Part shown: piece after piece, positions 25,040 to 33,106 of the stretch
How positions within the stretch are numbered: the stretch's first letter is position 1
Layout: each line of letters begins with the position of its first letter
From: Polynucleobacter sp. MWH-UH25E
Lineage (GTDB): Bacteria; Pseudomonadota; Gammaproteobacteria; Burkholderiales; Burkholderiaceae
Assembly: GCF_018687095.1 (NCBI RefSeq)
Contig: NZ_CP061286.1
Location: 1,178,001-1,242,000 of the forward strand
DNA length: 64,000 bases
Direction of reading: 5' to 3'
Notes under the pieces: generated by a model
Seen by the model: the letters and a program-made list of their open reading frames with translations, nothing else
What the model was told of the DNA's origin: nothing
The model's database searches: none
Program-made: the position numbers and the translations under genes

Positions 25040-26029
25040 ATGAATCAATATATGTTTTGGCGTAAGAAGTTTGCGACTTTGGGTGCGGTCATATTTGCTT
25101 CCACATTTATGGCTATATCAGCATTCGCACAACCATTCCCAAACAAGCCAGTCAAAATTATTGTGACTGCAGCGCCTGGTGGAACCACAGATATTGCCTC
25201 ACGCGCTTTATCGGATGTATTGGGAAAAGAGTTGGGTCAGCCTGTGATTGTGGAGAATAAAGCGGGTGGCGCTGGCATTATCGGTATTCAGGCTTTGCTA
25301 GCAGCACCAGCTGATGGCTACACCATGGCGATGGGCAATATTGGCCCAAACGCCATCAACTACAGTCTGTATAAAAACCTCCCATACAAAATGGAAGATA
25401 TGGAGCCAGTCACTATTGTGATTGCCAATCCAAATGTATTGGTTGTAAACCCTGAAGTTCCCGCTAAGACCGTTGCTGAGTTAGTTGCTTTAGCAAAAGC
25501 GAATCCTGGTAAATATTCATTTGCATCTTCCGGTCGTGGTCAGTCAATTCATATGTCTGGAGAGTTGTTTAAGACTCAAGCGGGTATCGATATTATTCAT
25601 GTGCCTTACAAAGGTGCTGGCCCGGCCTTAGCTGATTTATTAGCTGGTCAAACCAGCATGATGGTTGATAACCTACCCAGTTCAATGCAATACATTAAAT
25701 CTGGAAAGTTGCGCGCTTTAGCGGTGACCAGTAAGAATCGTGTTGCGGAGTTGCCAGATGTGCCAACAATGATTCAGTCAGGCTACCCTAACTTTGATGT
25801 GACAGCTTGGTTTGGTTTGTTTGTTCCAGCAGGAACGCCAAAACCAATTATTGACAAGCTATATGCAGCCGTGAAGAAGTCGCTTGAAACCCCTGAAATC
25901 AAGCAACGCTGGAAAGATTTGGGTGGCTGGGCTGTAGGCGATACCCCAGCAAACACCAAGCTCTTTATTGCAGCTGAAAAGAAGAAGTGGGAGCAGGTAG
26001 CTCAGCAAGCAAAGATTGAGGCTGAGTAA
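25040..26029 (+). CDS. Bug/TctC-family periplasmic substrate-binding protein
   Basis: The signal peptide ends near SAFAQ. The Bug pattern is clear: FPNKPVKIIVTAAPGGTTDIASR, NKAGGAGIIGIQ, DGYTMAMGN and HVPYKGAGPALADLL, with 329 residues. GGAGDI-type residues in the first loop are replaced by GGTTDI, as in several paralogues here. A ribosome-binding site (GGAGA) lies ahead. It is the last gene of the Bug-aldolase-cytochrome-Bug unit and is followed by a hairpin terminator. Confidence 0.92.
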   Translation: MNQYMFWRKKFATLGAVIFASTFMAISAFAQPFPNKPVKIIVTAAPGGTTDIASRALSDVLGKELGQPVIVENKAGGAGIIGIQALLAAPADGYTMAMGNIGPNAINYSLYKNLPYKMEDMEPVTIVIANPNVLVVNPEVPAKTVAELVALAKANPGKYSFASSGRGQSIHMSGELFKTQAGIDIIHVPYKGAGPALADLLAGQTSMMVDNLPSSMQYIKSGKLRALAVTSKNRVAELPDVPTMIQSGYPNFDVTAWFGLFVPAGTPKPIIDKLYAAVKKSLETPEIKQRWKDLGGWAVGDTPANTKLFIAAEKKKWEQVAQQAKIEAE

Positions 26030-26069
26030 ATTGAGCCACCTTCATTAGGGTTCTTAGCGGTATAAACAT

Positions 26070-26095
26070 AAGGGGCCTCATTGAGGCCCCTTATT
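26070..26095. terminator. Hairpin terminator after the Bug-aldolase-cytochrome-Bug unit
   Basis: AAGGGGCCTCA (26070-26080) pairs with TGAGGCCCCTT (26082-26092), an 11-bp stem. The T tract is short (TTATTA), so efficiency is uncertain; the convergent Bug gene could use it as well. Confidence 0.7.
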
Positions 26096-26127
26096 ACATC
26101 GAATATGAATATCAAATGAATTGATGA

Positions 26128-27126
26128 TTAATCTGCTTTGACATTGGCATCCTTAATGACTTTGGCCCACATATTAATCTCACGAGTAATGCGCTTGCTA
26201 GATTCGGCAGGAGATAGGTAGTTCACATATACGCCTGCAGCAAGCATGCGCTCTTGAACATCTGGACGCTGCAAGATGGTTTTAATTTCTCCACTCAATT
26301 TATTGACGATGGTCTTGGGGGTTCCAGCTGGAGCCTCAATACCAAACATGCTGACGACATCAAAGTTCGGCAAGCCAGTAGCTTCGGTAATAGTCGGTAC
26401 ATCAGGCAATTGGCTGATACGTTTATTGGTAGTGACTGCTAGCGCTCTCAGCTGACCTGCTTGAATAAATTGCAAAGCGGCTGGCACAGTTTCTGACATG
26501 GATAAGACTTGTCCGCCAACAAGATCTGTCATGGCGGGACCACTACCTTTATATGGAACATGCAATAAATCTAATCCCAGTTGATAGCGGAACATTTCCA
26601 TTGCGAGACGCTGGGGTGCACCTGCACCCGAAGAGGCAAAAGTAAGTTTGCCTGGGTTAGCTTTAGCATAGGCAATGAATTCTTTCATGTTCTTAACGGG
26701 AACCGAGGGATTCACAACAAAAACAAGAGGTACGACACCCACAATCGCAACGGGTGTGAAATCCTTCTCTAAGTTGTACTTGATTTTGTCTTTATCTAAA
26801 TTACTGTTAATGGAGTGCGAGGTAAGGGCGCCCATTAATAAGGTATATCCATCGGGTGCAGACTTAGCCACCATATCGGCGCCAATATTGCCGCTATCTC
26901 CAGCGCGATTGTCAGGTACCACTTGTTGCCCAATCGTTTTGGAAAGCTCTTGTGCCATGATTCGACCGATGACGTCTGTGGCGCCCCCTGGAGGATAGGG
27001 TATGACCAGTCGTATTGGCTTATCCGGATAATTTTTAACAGCCGCATCATTTTGGGCTACTGCGGGCAGGGTAAAGATGGAAGCGCATAAGGCTACGCCG
27101 AACCAGCGAATTAGTTGTTGTCTCAT
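26128..27126 (-). CDS. Bug/TctC-family periplasmic substrate-binding protein
   Basis: A 332-residue Bug receptor with signal peptide (ending PAVAQ), YPDKPIRLVIPYPPGGATDVIGR, NRAGDSGNIGADMVAKS and DGYTLLMGALTSH. The usual GAGG loop is altered to GDSGN. The second lobe reads HVPYKGSGPAMTDLVGG. The gene is convergent with the Bug gene at 25040 and transcribed away from the SemiSWEET gene. No enzyme or permease gene is on the same strand, so it is a stand-alone receptor. Confidence 0.92.
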   Translation of the reverse strand: MRQQLIRWFGVALCASIFTLPAVAQNDAAVKNYPDKPIRLVIPYPPGGATDVIGRIMAQELSKTIGQQVVPDNRAGDSGNIGADMVAKSAPDGYTLLMGALTSHSINSNLDKDKIKYNLEKDFTPVAIVGVVPLVFVVNPSVPVKNMKEFIAYAKANPGKLTFASSGAGAPQRLAMEMFRYQLGLDLLHVPYKGSGPAMTDLVGGQVLSMSETVPAALQFIQAGQLRALAVTTNKRISQLPDVPTITEATGLPNFDVVSMFGIEAPAGTPKTIVNKLSGEIKTILQRPDVQERMLAAGVYVNYLSPAESSKRITREINMWAKVIKDANVKAD

Positions 27127-27198
27127 ATGTTTTTAGTAATAGTTGAACTGCAGATCTTATTATCTCCAAAAACGAGGTCAATACGACAGATTCATGAA

Positions 27199-27228
27199 TT
27201 TACCTGTTCTGCCATCTCTAATTACAAT
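27199..27228 (+). promoter_or_regulatory. Candidate promoter for a leaderless SemiSWEET transcript
   Basis: TTTACC at 27199-27204 and TACAAT at 27223-27228 are 18 bases apart, and the start codon ATG follows only six bases after the -10 box. There is no room for a ribosome-binding site, so the transcript would start at or next to the ATG. Inference from spacing only. Confidence 0.4.
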
Positions 27229-27234
27229 CAAAAC

Positions 27235-27525
27235 ATGAGCCTTGAACCCTATCAAATAGACATCATTGGTTATTGCGCTGCATTTTTAACCACCATTGCG
27301 TTCTTGCCTCAGGCCATTTGGTCATGGAGAACCCGTGATCTATCTGGAATATCGCTAGGGATGTATTCTTTATTTACGGTGGGGGTGGGTTTATGGCTGG
27401 TGTATGGTTTGATTATTGAGAAGTGGCCATTGATTCTGGCTAATGCTATGACGTTTGCATTGGCCTTGAGTATCTTGATGCTGAAATTGCGTCATACTGC
27501 TACAAAACAGAAGAAACAAGAATAA
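27235..27525 (+). CDS. SemiSWEET-family sugar transporter (PQ-loop)
   Basis: Starting at ATG 27235, the 96-residue product has three hydrophobic helices and the family motif FLPQAIWSWRTRDLSGISLG with the PQ pair in helix 1. SemiSWEETs dimerise to form a facilitative sugar channel in the inner membrane. Frame upstream of this ATG stays open but lacks a sensible start and overlaps the divergent Bug gene. It is followed 17 bases later by an FAH-family gene and then a lipoprotein hydrolase, possibly one transcript. Confidence 0.85.
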   Translation: MSLEPYQIDIIGYCAAFLTTIAFLPQAIWSWRTRDLSGISLGMYSLFTVGVGLWLVYGLIIEKWPLILANAMTFALALSILMLKLRHTATKQKKQE

Positions 27526-27542
27526 TTTTTAGAAAGGTTTTT

Positions 27543-28235
27543 ATGAGTTCAGCATTTGTAATTGATCCGCCAGTACAGATTTCTTTGCCTGTAACGGGTG
27601 ACTCTCGTCGCTTTGCGGTAAACCGAATTTATTGCGTAGGCCGAAACTATGCGGATCATGCAAGAGAAATGGGTCATGATCCAGATCGCGAGCCACCATT
27701 CTTTTTTATGAAGCCCGCCAACTCTATCGTGACTGATGGTAAAGATATGGCCTACCCAAATTTATCAAACGATGTTCATCACGAGATCGAGATGGTAGTG
27801 GCAATTGGTAAGGGCGGCTCTAACATTGCTGCTGATAAAGCCCTGGACCATGTATATGGCTACGGCGTAGGTCTTGATATGACAAGACGAGATCTACAGG
27901 GTGAAGCAAAGAAAATGGGGCGTCCTTGGGATACTGGTAAAGCATTTGATCAGTCTGCCCCTTGTGGTGAGATTACTCCAGTGACTCAATGTGGCCATCC
28001 AAGTAAGGGCGCAGTAAAGTTATTGGTGAACGGTGAAGTACGTCAGTCCGGCGATTTAAATCAATTAATTTGGAATGTGCCCGACACTATTGCTTACCTT
28101 TCAACTTTATTCACGCTTGAACCTGGTGATCTGATTTTTTCAGGAACCCCAGCAGGAGTTGGTCCAGTGAAGAAGGGCGATGTTTTGGAAGGTAGCGTTG
28201 AGGGATTAAAAAACCTCAAAACCAAAATTGTGTAA
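27543..28235 (+). CDS. FAH family hydrolase (fumarylpyruvate/acylpyruvate hydrolase type)
   Basis: A compact 230-residue FAH-domain enzyme. It contains IYCVGRNYADHAREMGHD, FFFMKPANSIV, the metal-binding VHHEIEMVVAIGKGG, and the C-terminal LEPGDLIFSGTPAGVGPVKKGD. This short form matches acylpyruvate and fumarylpyruvate hydrolases of the gentisate and related pathways. An AGAAAGG ribosome-binding site precedes the ATG. It sits between the SemiSWEET gene and a predicted lipoprotein hydrolase (15-base gap). No dioxygenase is nearby, so the actual substrate is not fixed. Confidence 0.88.
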   Translation: MSSAFVIDPPVQISLPVTGDSRRFAVNRIYCVGRNYADHAREMGHDPDREPPFFFMKPANSIVTDGKDMAYPNLSNDVHHEIEMVVAIGKGGSNIAADKALDHVYGYGVGLDMTRRDLQGEAKKMGRPWDTGKAFDQSAPCGEITPVTQCGHPSKGAVKLLVNGEVRQSGDLNQLIWNVPDTIAYLSTLFTLEPGDLIFSGTPAGVGPVKKGDVLEGSVEGLKNLKTKIV

Positions 28236-28250
28236 TTCATTTAGAAACAT

Positions 28251-29312
28251 ATGAAAACATTTCGCGTACTTGCTACAGCTGCTGTAGTCGCTATATTGAC
28301 TGGATTATTAGCTTCTTGCGCTAATAATTCACCATCAAGTGCAACTGCAGCTGCTCCAGCCACAGCATCTCTTTATGCCAATGCTGCACCTCTCGATTTG
28401 CGTTTGAGCACTTGGCCATATCCATATCCAACTAAAGAATTTAAGACTAGCCTGCAGGGTGTGCCAGCAAGCATGGTGTATATGGATGTTGCGGCCAAAG
28501 GCAAGCAGAAGGGTGTGGTGTTGTTGTTTCATGGAAAGAACTTTTCAAGTGATTACTGGGCGCCAACGATTGCTGGTTTGACACAAGCAGGTTATCGCGT
28601 CATTGCGCCTGATCAAATTGGGTTTGGTAAATCCTCGAAGCCCAATGTGCCATATCACTTTGATGATTTGGCAACCAATACCAAAGCCCTGTTGAAGTCT
28701 TTGGGTGTCAATCAAGTTTCTGTGATTGCAAACTCCATGGGTGGTATGGTTGGCATTCGATTTGCACGCTTGTATCCACAAACAGTACAAAAGCTTGTGC
28801 TTGAGAATCCACTCGGTCTAGAAGATTACAGCAAAGATATACCGCCACAGCAGAACGACAATTTATTGAAACTCGAAATGGCGCAAACTGAGACAAGCTA
28901 TCGCCGTTTCTTGCAAAGCTATTTCCCTAACTGGCAGCCTGCCTACGAAAAGTTTGTAGAGGTGTATGTTCGTGTACAGAAGGGCTCTGACTATCCTGCT
29001 TATGCGATGACCTCGGTATTAACCTACCAAATGATTGCTGAGAGGCCAGTGGTCAATGATTTGCCAGAACTCAAAATGCCAGTATTGCTAGTGATTGGTC
29101 AAAAAGACCGCACGGTATTTGGCAGACGCTTTGCTCCACCAGAGGCCGTGAAGTCATTGGGTAACTTCCCAGAGCTAGGTAAAAAAGCACAGGCAGCCAT
29201 TCCAAATGCGAAGCTGGTACCAATTGATAATGTGGGCCACGTTCCGCACGTTGAAGTGCCCGATTTATTCGTAACTACGGTTGTGCAGTTCTTAAATCAA
29301 ACCAAGAACTAA
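28251..29312 (+). CDS. Lipoprotein alpha/beta-hydrolase
   Basis: The N-terminal lipobox LLASC (Cys23) predicts a lipid-anchored envelope protein. The alpha/beta-hydrolase fold follows, with oxyanion segment LLFHGKNFSSDYW, nucleophile elbow NSMGG (Ser162), Asp286 in GQKDRTVFG and His330 in NVGHVPH forming the triad. At 353 residues it is a full single-domain esterase or lactonase-like enzyme. It follows the FAH gene by 15 bases and converges on the enoyl-CoA hydratase gene. Substrate unknown; a periplasmic ester- or lactone-cleaving step is plausible. Confidence 0.85.
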   Translation: MKTFRVLATAAVVAILTGLLASCANNSPSSATAAAPATASLYANAAPLDLRLSTWPYPYPTKEFKTSLQGVPASMVYMDVAAKGKQKGVVLLFHGKNFSSDYWAPTIAGLTQAGYRVIAPDQIGFGKSSKPNVPYHFDDLATNTKALLKSLGVNQVSVIANSMGGMVGIRFARLYPQTVQKLVLENPLGLEDYSKDIPPQQNDNLLKLEMAQTETSYRRFLQSYFPNWQPAYEKFVEVYVRVQKGSDYPAYAMTSVLTYQMIAERPVVNDLPELKMPVLLVIGQKDRTVFGRRFAPPEAVKSLGNFPELGKKAQAAIPNAKLVPIDNVGHVPHVEVPDLFVTTVVQFLNQTKN

Positions 29313-29321
29313 AGCCAAAGA

Positions 29322-30113
29322 TTACTTGCCAGCCCACTTCGGTGGGCGGCCTTCTAAGAAAGCAGTAACACCTTCTTTAAAGTCCTGGCTGTTATAGGTC
29401 TCACGCATAAGGTCAGTACATTCTGGGAGGTTACTTTGCAGTAAGCGCGATAGAGTTAGCTTGCTCGCCTTTTGTGTGATGGGCGCTAGGGCGGCCAATT
29501 TATTGGCAAGGCCATCAGCTGCCTGAGTAATTTCTTCTGCTTCCACTGTTTGATAGAGATAGCCGGATGCGAGTAACTCTGGTGCTTTTATTAACTCACT
29601 GGTGAGTAACATTTTCTTGACCATAGGCACGCCTAAGTGCGCGCTAATCCATGCGAGATTACTGGGGGATAAACAGTTTCCTAAAGTGCGCGCTACCGGA
29701 ATGCCAAAGCGTGCCTCTTGGGTAGAGATTCGAAAATCACAAGCAGTAGCAATTAACAATCCGCTACCTACTGCTAAACCTTCAATGAGTGCAATGGTTG
29801 GCATTGGTAGTTGCTGTAATGAACTGAAGATGTTATCTACAGCTACTTCGTAAGCTTCATCTTTTTTCAAATCGACAAATTGCTGAATGTCGCTACCAGA
29901 AACAAATGCCTTATCACCAGCGCCCCTAAAAATAGCCACCCGAATCGATGGGTTTGATGCCAAGGAGTCACAGATAGTTTTGAGTTCTTCATACATAGGC
30001 CAAGTCATGGCATTACGTGCAGCTGGATTATTAAAAGTAATCCGAGCGATAGACCCATCTAACTGTAGATTAAGGCAGGGAGGTGTGGTGCTAGTGTCGA
30101 GGCTATTATTCAT
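29322..30113 (-). CDS. Enoyl-CoA hydratase/isomerase family protein
   Basis: A crotonase-fold protein of 263 residues. It has the oxyanion-hole segments FRGAGDKAFVSGSDIQQF and EGLAVGSGLLIATACDFRIS. The catalytic glutamates of classical enoyl-CoA hydratase are not clearly preserved in the second segment (PVARTLGNCLS), so an isomerase, hydrolase or decarboxylase is possible. The gene is convergent with the lipoprotein hydrolase gene and divergent from the DUF5993-dsbB pair. Confidence 0.85.
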   Translation of the reverse strand: MNNSLDTSTTPPCLNLQLDGSIARITFNNPAARNAMTWPMYEELKTICDSLASNPSIRVAIFRGAGDKAFVSGSDIQQFVDLKKDEAYEVAVDNIFSSLQQLPMPTIALIEGLAVGSGLLIATACDFRISTQEARFGIPVARTLGNCLSPSNLAWISAHLGVPMVKKMLLTSELIKAPELLASGYLYQTVEAEEITQAADGLANKLAALAPITQKASKLTLSRLLQSNLPECTDLMRETYNSQDFKEGVTAFLEGRPPKWAGK

Positions 30114-30211
30114 GAGGTCATTCTAAACAATGACTCTTTTAAAAGACCATATTTAGGGTCTTGTTTTAGTGATTTACCCGATCTCAAACTGTCCTGCGCT
30201 AGAATTCCCTT

Positions 30212-30370
30212 ATGTATATGTTCCTGCCATTTCTGACAGCGTTGATCGGCCTTATTCTGGTTTGGTTTGAGAAGCGTCTCGCGGGGCTCACTTTCCTTGC
30301 GGTGACAGTCGCCATTCTGATGGTGTGGTTTCGCTTTCATGCGAGCAGTCATCTCAATATCAGCCTATAA
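30212..30370 (+). CDS. DUF5993-family small membrane protein
   Basis: A 52-residue protein with two hydrophobic helices separated by a short basic loop (WFEKRLAGL) and a C-terminal HASSHLNISL. The size, topology and the conserved HH/HASxxLNIS-like tail match DUF5993 proteins, which are usually encoded directly before a dsbB-like gene, as here (six bases before the dsbB ATG). A TAGAAT box lies six bases before the ATG with no ribosome-binding site, suggesting a leaderless transcript. A role in assembling or assisting the DsbB-like protein is inferred from conserved linkage. Confidence 0.7.
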   Translation: MYMFLPFLTALIGLILVWFEKRLAGLTFLAVTVAILMVWFRFHASSHLNISL

Positions 30371-30376
30371 GTCGGC

Positions 30377-30940
30377 ATGAGCAAACATTCCTTTCCTTCA
30401 TTGGCAGCGCTTGGCAATCAACTGGCTTTATTAGCTATCGTTGGAACACTCTCCTATGCCTTTTTTGATCAGCTGTATTTTGGTGAGTTGCCATGCCCTC
30501 TGTGTTTAATGCAGCGTATCGGATTTGTCATTATTGGATTTGCCTTGGTTCTTAATATTCGTTGCGGTGCGCACTCGGCACACTATGGTTGGGGCATCAT
30601 CGGCGGCTTAGTGGGAATGACCGTTTCTCTGCGCCAAGTTCTGCTTCATATCCTTCCTGGCGATAAAGGCTTCGGTAAAACTTTTTTAGAGTTGCATTTT
30701 TATACCTGGGCTTTTGTTGCTTACCTAGGTTTGTTGGCCGGAATTGCTATTCTATTAATGTTGCCTAATCGAGATGTGCGTTCGCGCTCTTGGTTTGCCA
30801 ACGCCTTAATCATCGCTTTTATTCTGCTTGTATTGGGCAATCTGGTTTCAACGCTACTCGAGTGTGGCATTGGAGCATGCGCGGATGATCCAAGCAAGTA
30901 TGAAGGTTGGCTCTGGTTACGTTCTCGATTCAATTTTTAA
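30377..30940 (+). CDS. dsbB: DsbB-like disulfide bond formation protein with an extra helix
   Basis: DsbB passes electrons from DsbA to quinones. The first redox pair is intact as CPLC (Cys40, Cys43) after helix 1. The protein has five predicted helices instead of four. The loop between helices 3 and 4, which holds the second cysteine pair in E. coli DsbB, has no cysteine. Instead, a CGIGAC pair (Cys163, Cys168) lies after the fifth helix, where topology would place it back in the periplasm. Length is 187. It is directly preceded by the DUF5993 gene. Confidence 0.85.
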   Translation: MSKHSFPSLAALGNQLALLAIVGTLSYAFFDQLYFGELPCPLCLMQRIGFVIIGFALVLNIRCGAHSAHYGWGIIGGLVGMTVSLRQVLLHILPGDKGFGKTFLELHFYTWAFVAYLGLLAGIAILLMLPNRDVRSRSWFANALIIAFILLVLGNLVSTLLECGIGACADDPSKYEGWLWLRSRFNF

Positions 30941-30975
30941 TTCAGTTCGCCTAGGTTCATCCTAGGTTTGCAAGG

Positions 30976-31992
30976 ATGCAATTTTCTACAGTGGCTAAAG
31001 TAGCGAAACGCCCATTTTTCAAATACTTATTGATTTGCCTCGCCCTATTGTTTGGCGGCAATACATCATGGGCGCAATCTTCTAAAAATGCGGCTTGGCC
31101 AAAACAAGCTATTCGAATTGTGGTCAGCTTTACTCCTGGCGGTGCGCCTGACATCTTGGCGCGGGTGTTGGCAGAGAGCATGCAACAAAATCTCGGTGTC
31201 CCCGTCTTGGTTGAGAATCGCCCCGGCTATGGCGGCAACATTGGCGCAGAAATCGTCGCCAAGAGTGATCCTGATGGTTACACATTATTAATTGGTACGG
31301 TGGGCATTCATGCGATTAATGGCACGCTGTATGAAAAGATGTCATTTGATCCTGTTAAGGATTTCACGCCCATTAGTTTTCTAGCAAGCACACCCAATGT
31401 ATTGGTGGTCAATAAAAAACTAGGTGTTAATAATTTGCATGAGCTGATCGAGTTGGCAAAAGCAAAGCCCAATCAACTCACATTTGGATCATCAGGCGTT
31501 GGAACCTCATTGCATATGTCAGGTGAGCTCTTTAAGGAAATGGCAGGCATTCAAATTCGTCACATTCCTTACAAGGGGCGCGCTCAATCTTTGCCTGATT
31601 TGGTTAGTGGTCGTATCTCCATGTTGTTTGACAATCTATCTTCTTCACTGCCCTTGATCAAAGCGGGGGAGGTGCAGGCTCTGGGAGTTACCACTCTAAA
31701 ACGCTCGCATGCCGCACCAGAGATTCCTACTTTTGCAGAGCAAGGCCTTCCTGGTTTTGAGGCAGTCTCATGGTTCTCATTGATGGCGCCTGCTAATTTA
31801 CCGCCGTCAATTCAGAAGCAATTAAATCAACTCACCTATCGCGCGCTAAATGATCCAGAAGTGAAAAAACGCTTGCTAGCAGGAGGGCTGGATCCTTCCC
31901 CAAGTAGTGCTAAAGACCTATCTAAATTGATTGCCCAAGAGTCAGCCAAATGGAGCAGGATAGTGCAGCAATCAGGCGCGAAGTTAGATTAA
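30976..31992 (+). CDS. Bug/TctC-family periplasmic substrate-binding protein
   Basis: A 338-residue receptor with a longer basic leader (KVAKRPFFKYLLICLALLFGG...SWAQ). Bug landmarks are WPKQAIRIVVSFTPGGAPDILAR, NRPGYGGNIGAEIVAKSDPDGYTLLIG and HIPYKGRAQSLPDLVSG. AAGG sits right at the ATG at 30976, so the start is only moderately certain. It follows dsbB by 35 bases on the same strand but has no evident functional link. No Tct permease is nearby. Confidence 0.92.
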   Translation: MQFSTVAKVAKRPFFKYLLICLALLFGGNTSWAQSSKNAAWPKQAIRIVVSFTPGGAPDILARVLAESMQQNLGVPVLVENRPGYGGNIGAEIVAKSDPDGYTLLIGTVGIHAINGTLYEKMSFDPVKDFTPISFLASTPNVLVVNKKLGVNNLHELIELAKAKPNQLTFGSSGVGTSLHMSGELFKEMAGIQIRHIPYKGRAQSLPDLVSGRISMLFDNLSSSLPLIKAGEVQALGVTTLKRSHAAPEIPTFAEQGLPGFEAVSWFSLMAPANLPPSIQKQLNQLTYRALNDPEVKKRLLAGGLDPSPSSAKDLSKLIAQESAKWSRIVQQSGAKLD

Positions 31993-32147
31993 TAAGTTAT
32001 AGCAATAAGCTAGAACAATTCATCATCAGAAATAAGTGAATTTCTTGTCAGCTTAATAATTTATCGGGCGTTATTGATAGTAAGACTAGTAAAAACTAGA
32101 ATAAAGAAGTAGGCTGTATAAAGGCCAAAGATAAGAAGGGGTCAATC

Positions 32148-32597
32148 ATGAAACAAGTCAATAAATTCAGCATCTTAGGTGTTATTTTGGCTTCAGTTTT
32201 AGCATGCTCAGCAGTACGGGCTCAAGCTGGTAACGTCGCTTGGAATGTATCGGTTGGCGGCGGTTATGGTGGTTGGCGTCCTGCCGCCTATGGGCCTGGC
32301 TGGGGTCACGGTTGGGGTCCAGGCTGGCGCGCTAATTGGGCTTATGCGGGCCCTTACTACGGCCCATATGCTGGCTACTATGCTCCCCCCGTGGTTTACG
32401 CGCCTCCACCTGTAGTTGCTTACTCGCCACCGCCACAACCCGTAGTTCTAGCTGCGCAACCACAGCCTGCGGTTTGGTATTACTGCGTGGCAAGCGGCAA
32501 ATACTATCCGTACGCACAAGAGTGCCCAAGTGGATGGCAGACTCAGGCAGCTTCGCCACCAACAAGCAGTGCGCCACATGGCCGCCCACAGTATTAA
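32148..32597 (+). CDS. Exported Gly/Tyr/Pro-rich protein with conserved C-terminal YYC...CP motif
   Basis: The 149-residue product has a signal peptide (ending VRAQ), a low-complexity middle rich in Gly, Trp, Tyr and Pro (GWGHGWGPGW, then repeated YAPPPVV-like units), and a compact tail WYYCVASGKYYPYAQECPSGWQ with two cysteines likely to form a disulfide. The tail motif recurs in small surface proteins of many proteobacteria, of unknown function. A GGGG-containing Shine-Dalgarno stretch precedes the ATG. It is followed by a glycine-zipper lipoprotein gene 32 bases downstream. Confidence 0.75.
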   Translation: MKQVNKFSILGVILASVLACSAVRAQAGNVAWNVSVGGGYGGWRPAAYGPGWGHGWGPGWRANWAYAGPYYGPYAGYYAPPVVYAPPPVVAYSPPPQPVVLAAQPQPAVWYYCVASGKYYPYAQECPSGWQTQAASPPTSSAPHGRPQY

Positions 32598-32629
32598 TTT
32601 CATTACGTTTTATTAATCAGGATTTGTAT

Positions 32630-33094
32630 ATGAAAAGATTGACTCGCGTAGTCGTATTGGCTGCTGTTGCCACTAGCGTATTAAGTGCATGTGTGTCTGC
32701 GCCAACGGGGCCAACGATTGCAATCATGCCGCGCGAAGGAAAGCCATTTGAGGTATTCCAGCAGGAAGATCAAGTGTGCCGCGAGTTTGCAGCGAATGCC
32801 GTAAAAGATACTAGTAATGCTGCTTTAAAAGAAGGCGCCACAAGTGCTGCGATCGGTGCTGCTCTCGGAGCTGCTGCAGGCGCTGTGATTCAGGGCGGAA
32901 ATCATGCCAATGTGGGCACTGGTGCAGGTGTTGGCTTATTAGGCGGCGCTGCTATGGGTGCCATGAATTCTGCTGGCAAGCAAAATCAAGCGCAGACACA
33001 ATACAACATTGCTTACCAACAGTGTATGTATTCCAAGGGCAATCAGGTGCCTAGCTATCCAGCACCAGTGTCAGGCCCTGGGTATCGTCAGTAA
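32630..33094 (+). CDS. Glycine-zipper lipoprotein
   Basis: The real start is the ATG at 32630 (AGGA upstream), giving 154 residues; the frame is open into the previous gene but only as an overlap. A lipobox VLSAC (lipidated Cys21) is followed by a glycine-zipper region (AAIGAALGAAAGAVIQGG...GVGLLGGAAMGAM) that can form a membrane-inserted helical hairpin, and a conserved YQQCMYSKGN tail. This is the YMGG-like/glycine-zipper lipoprotein type, thought to act in the outer membrane or envelope stress. Confidence 0.8.
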   Translation: MKRLTRVVVLAAVATSVLSACVSAPTGPTIAIMPREGKPFEVFQQEDQVCREFAANAVKDTSNAALKEGATSAAIGAALGAAAGAVIQGGNHANVGTGAGVGLLGGAAMGAMNSAGKQNQAQTQYNIAYQQCMYSKGNQVPSYPAPVSGPGYRQ

Positions 33095-33106
33095 GCTCGT
33101 ATTAAC

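Noticed and set aside
30110..30352. An 80-codon minus-strand ORF.
   Set aside because: It overlaps the DUF5993 gene in antisense and encodes a low-quality, Lys/Gln-rich peptide with no family resemblance.
32336..32629. Upstream extension of the glycine-zipper lipoprotein frame.
   Set aside because: It overlaps the preceding exported-protein gene in another frame; the lipobox and ribosome-binding site fix the start at 32630.
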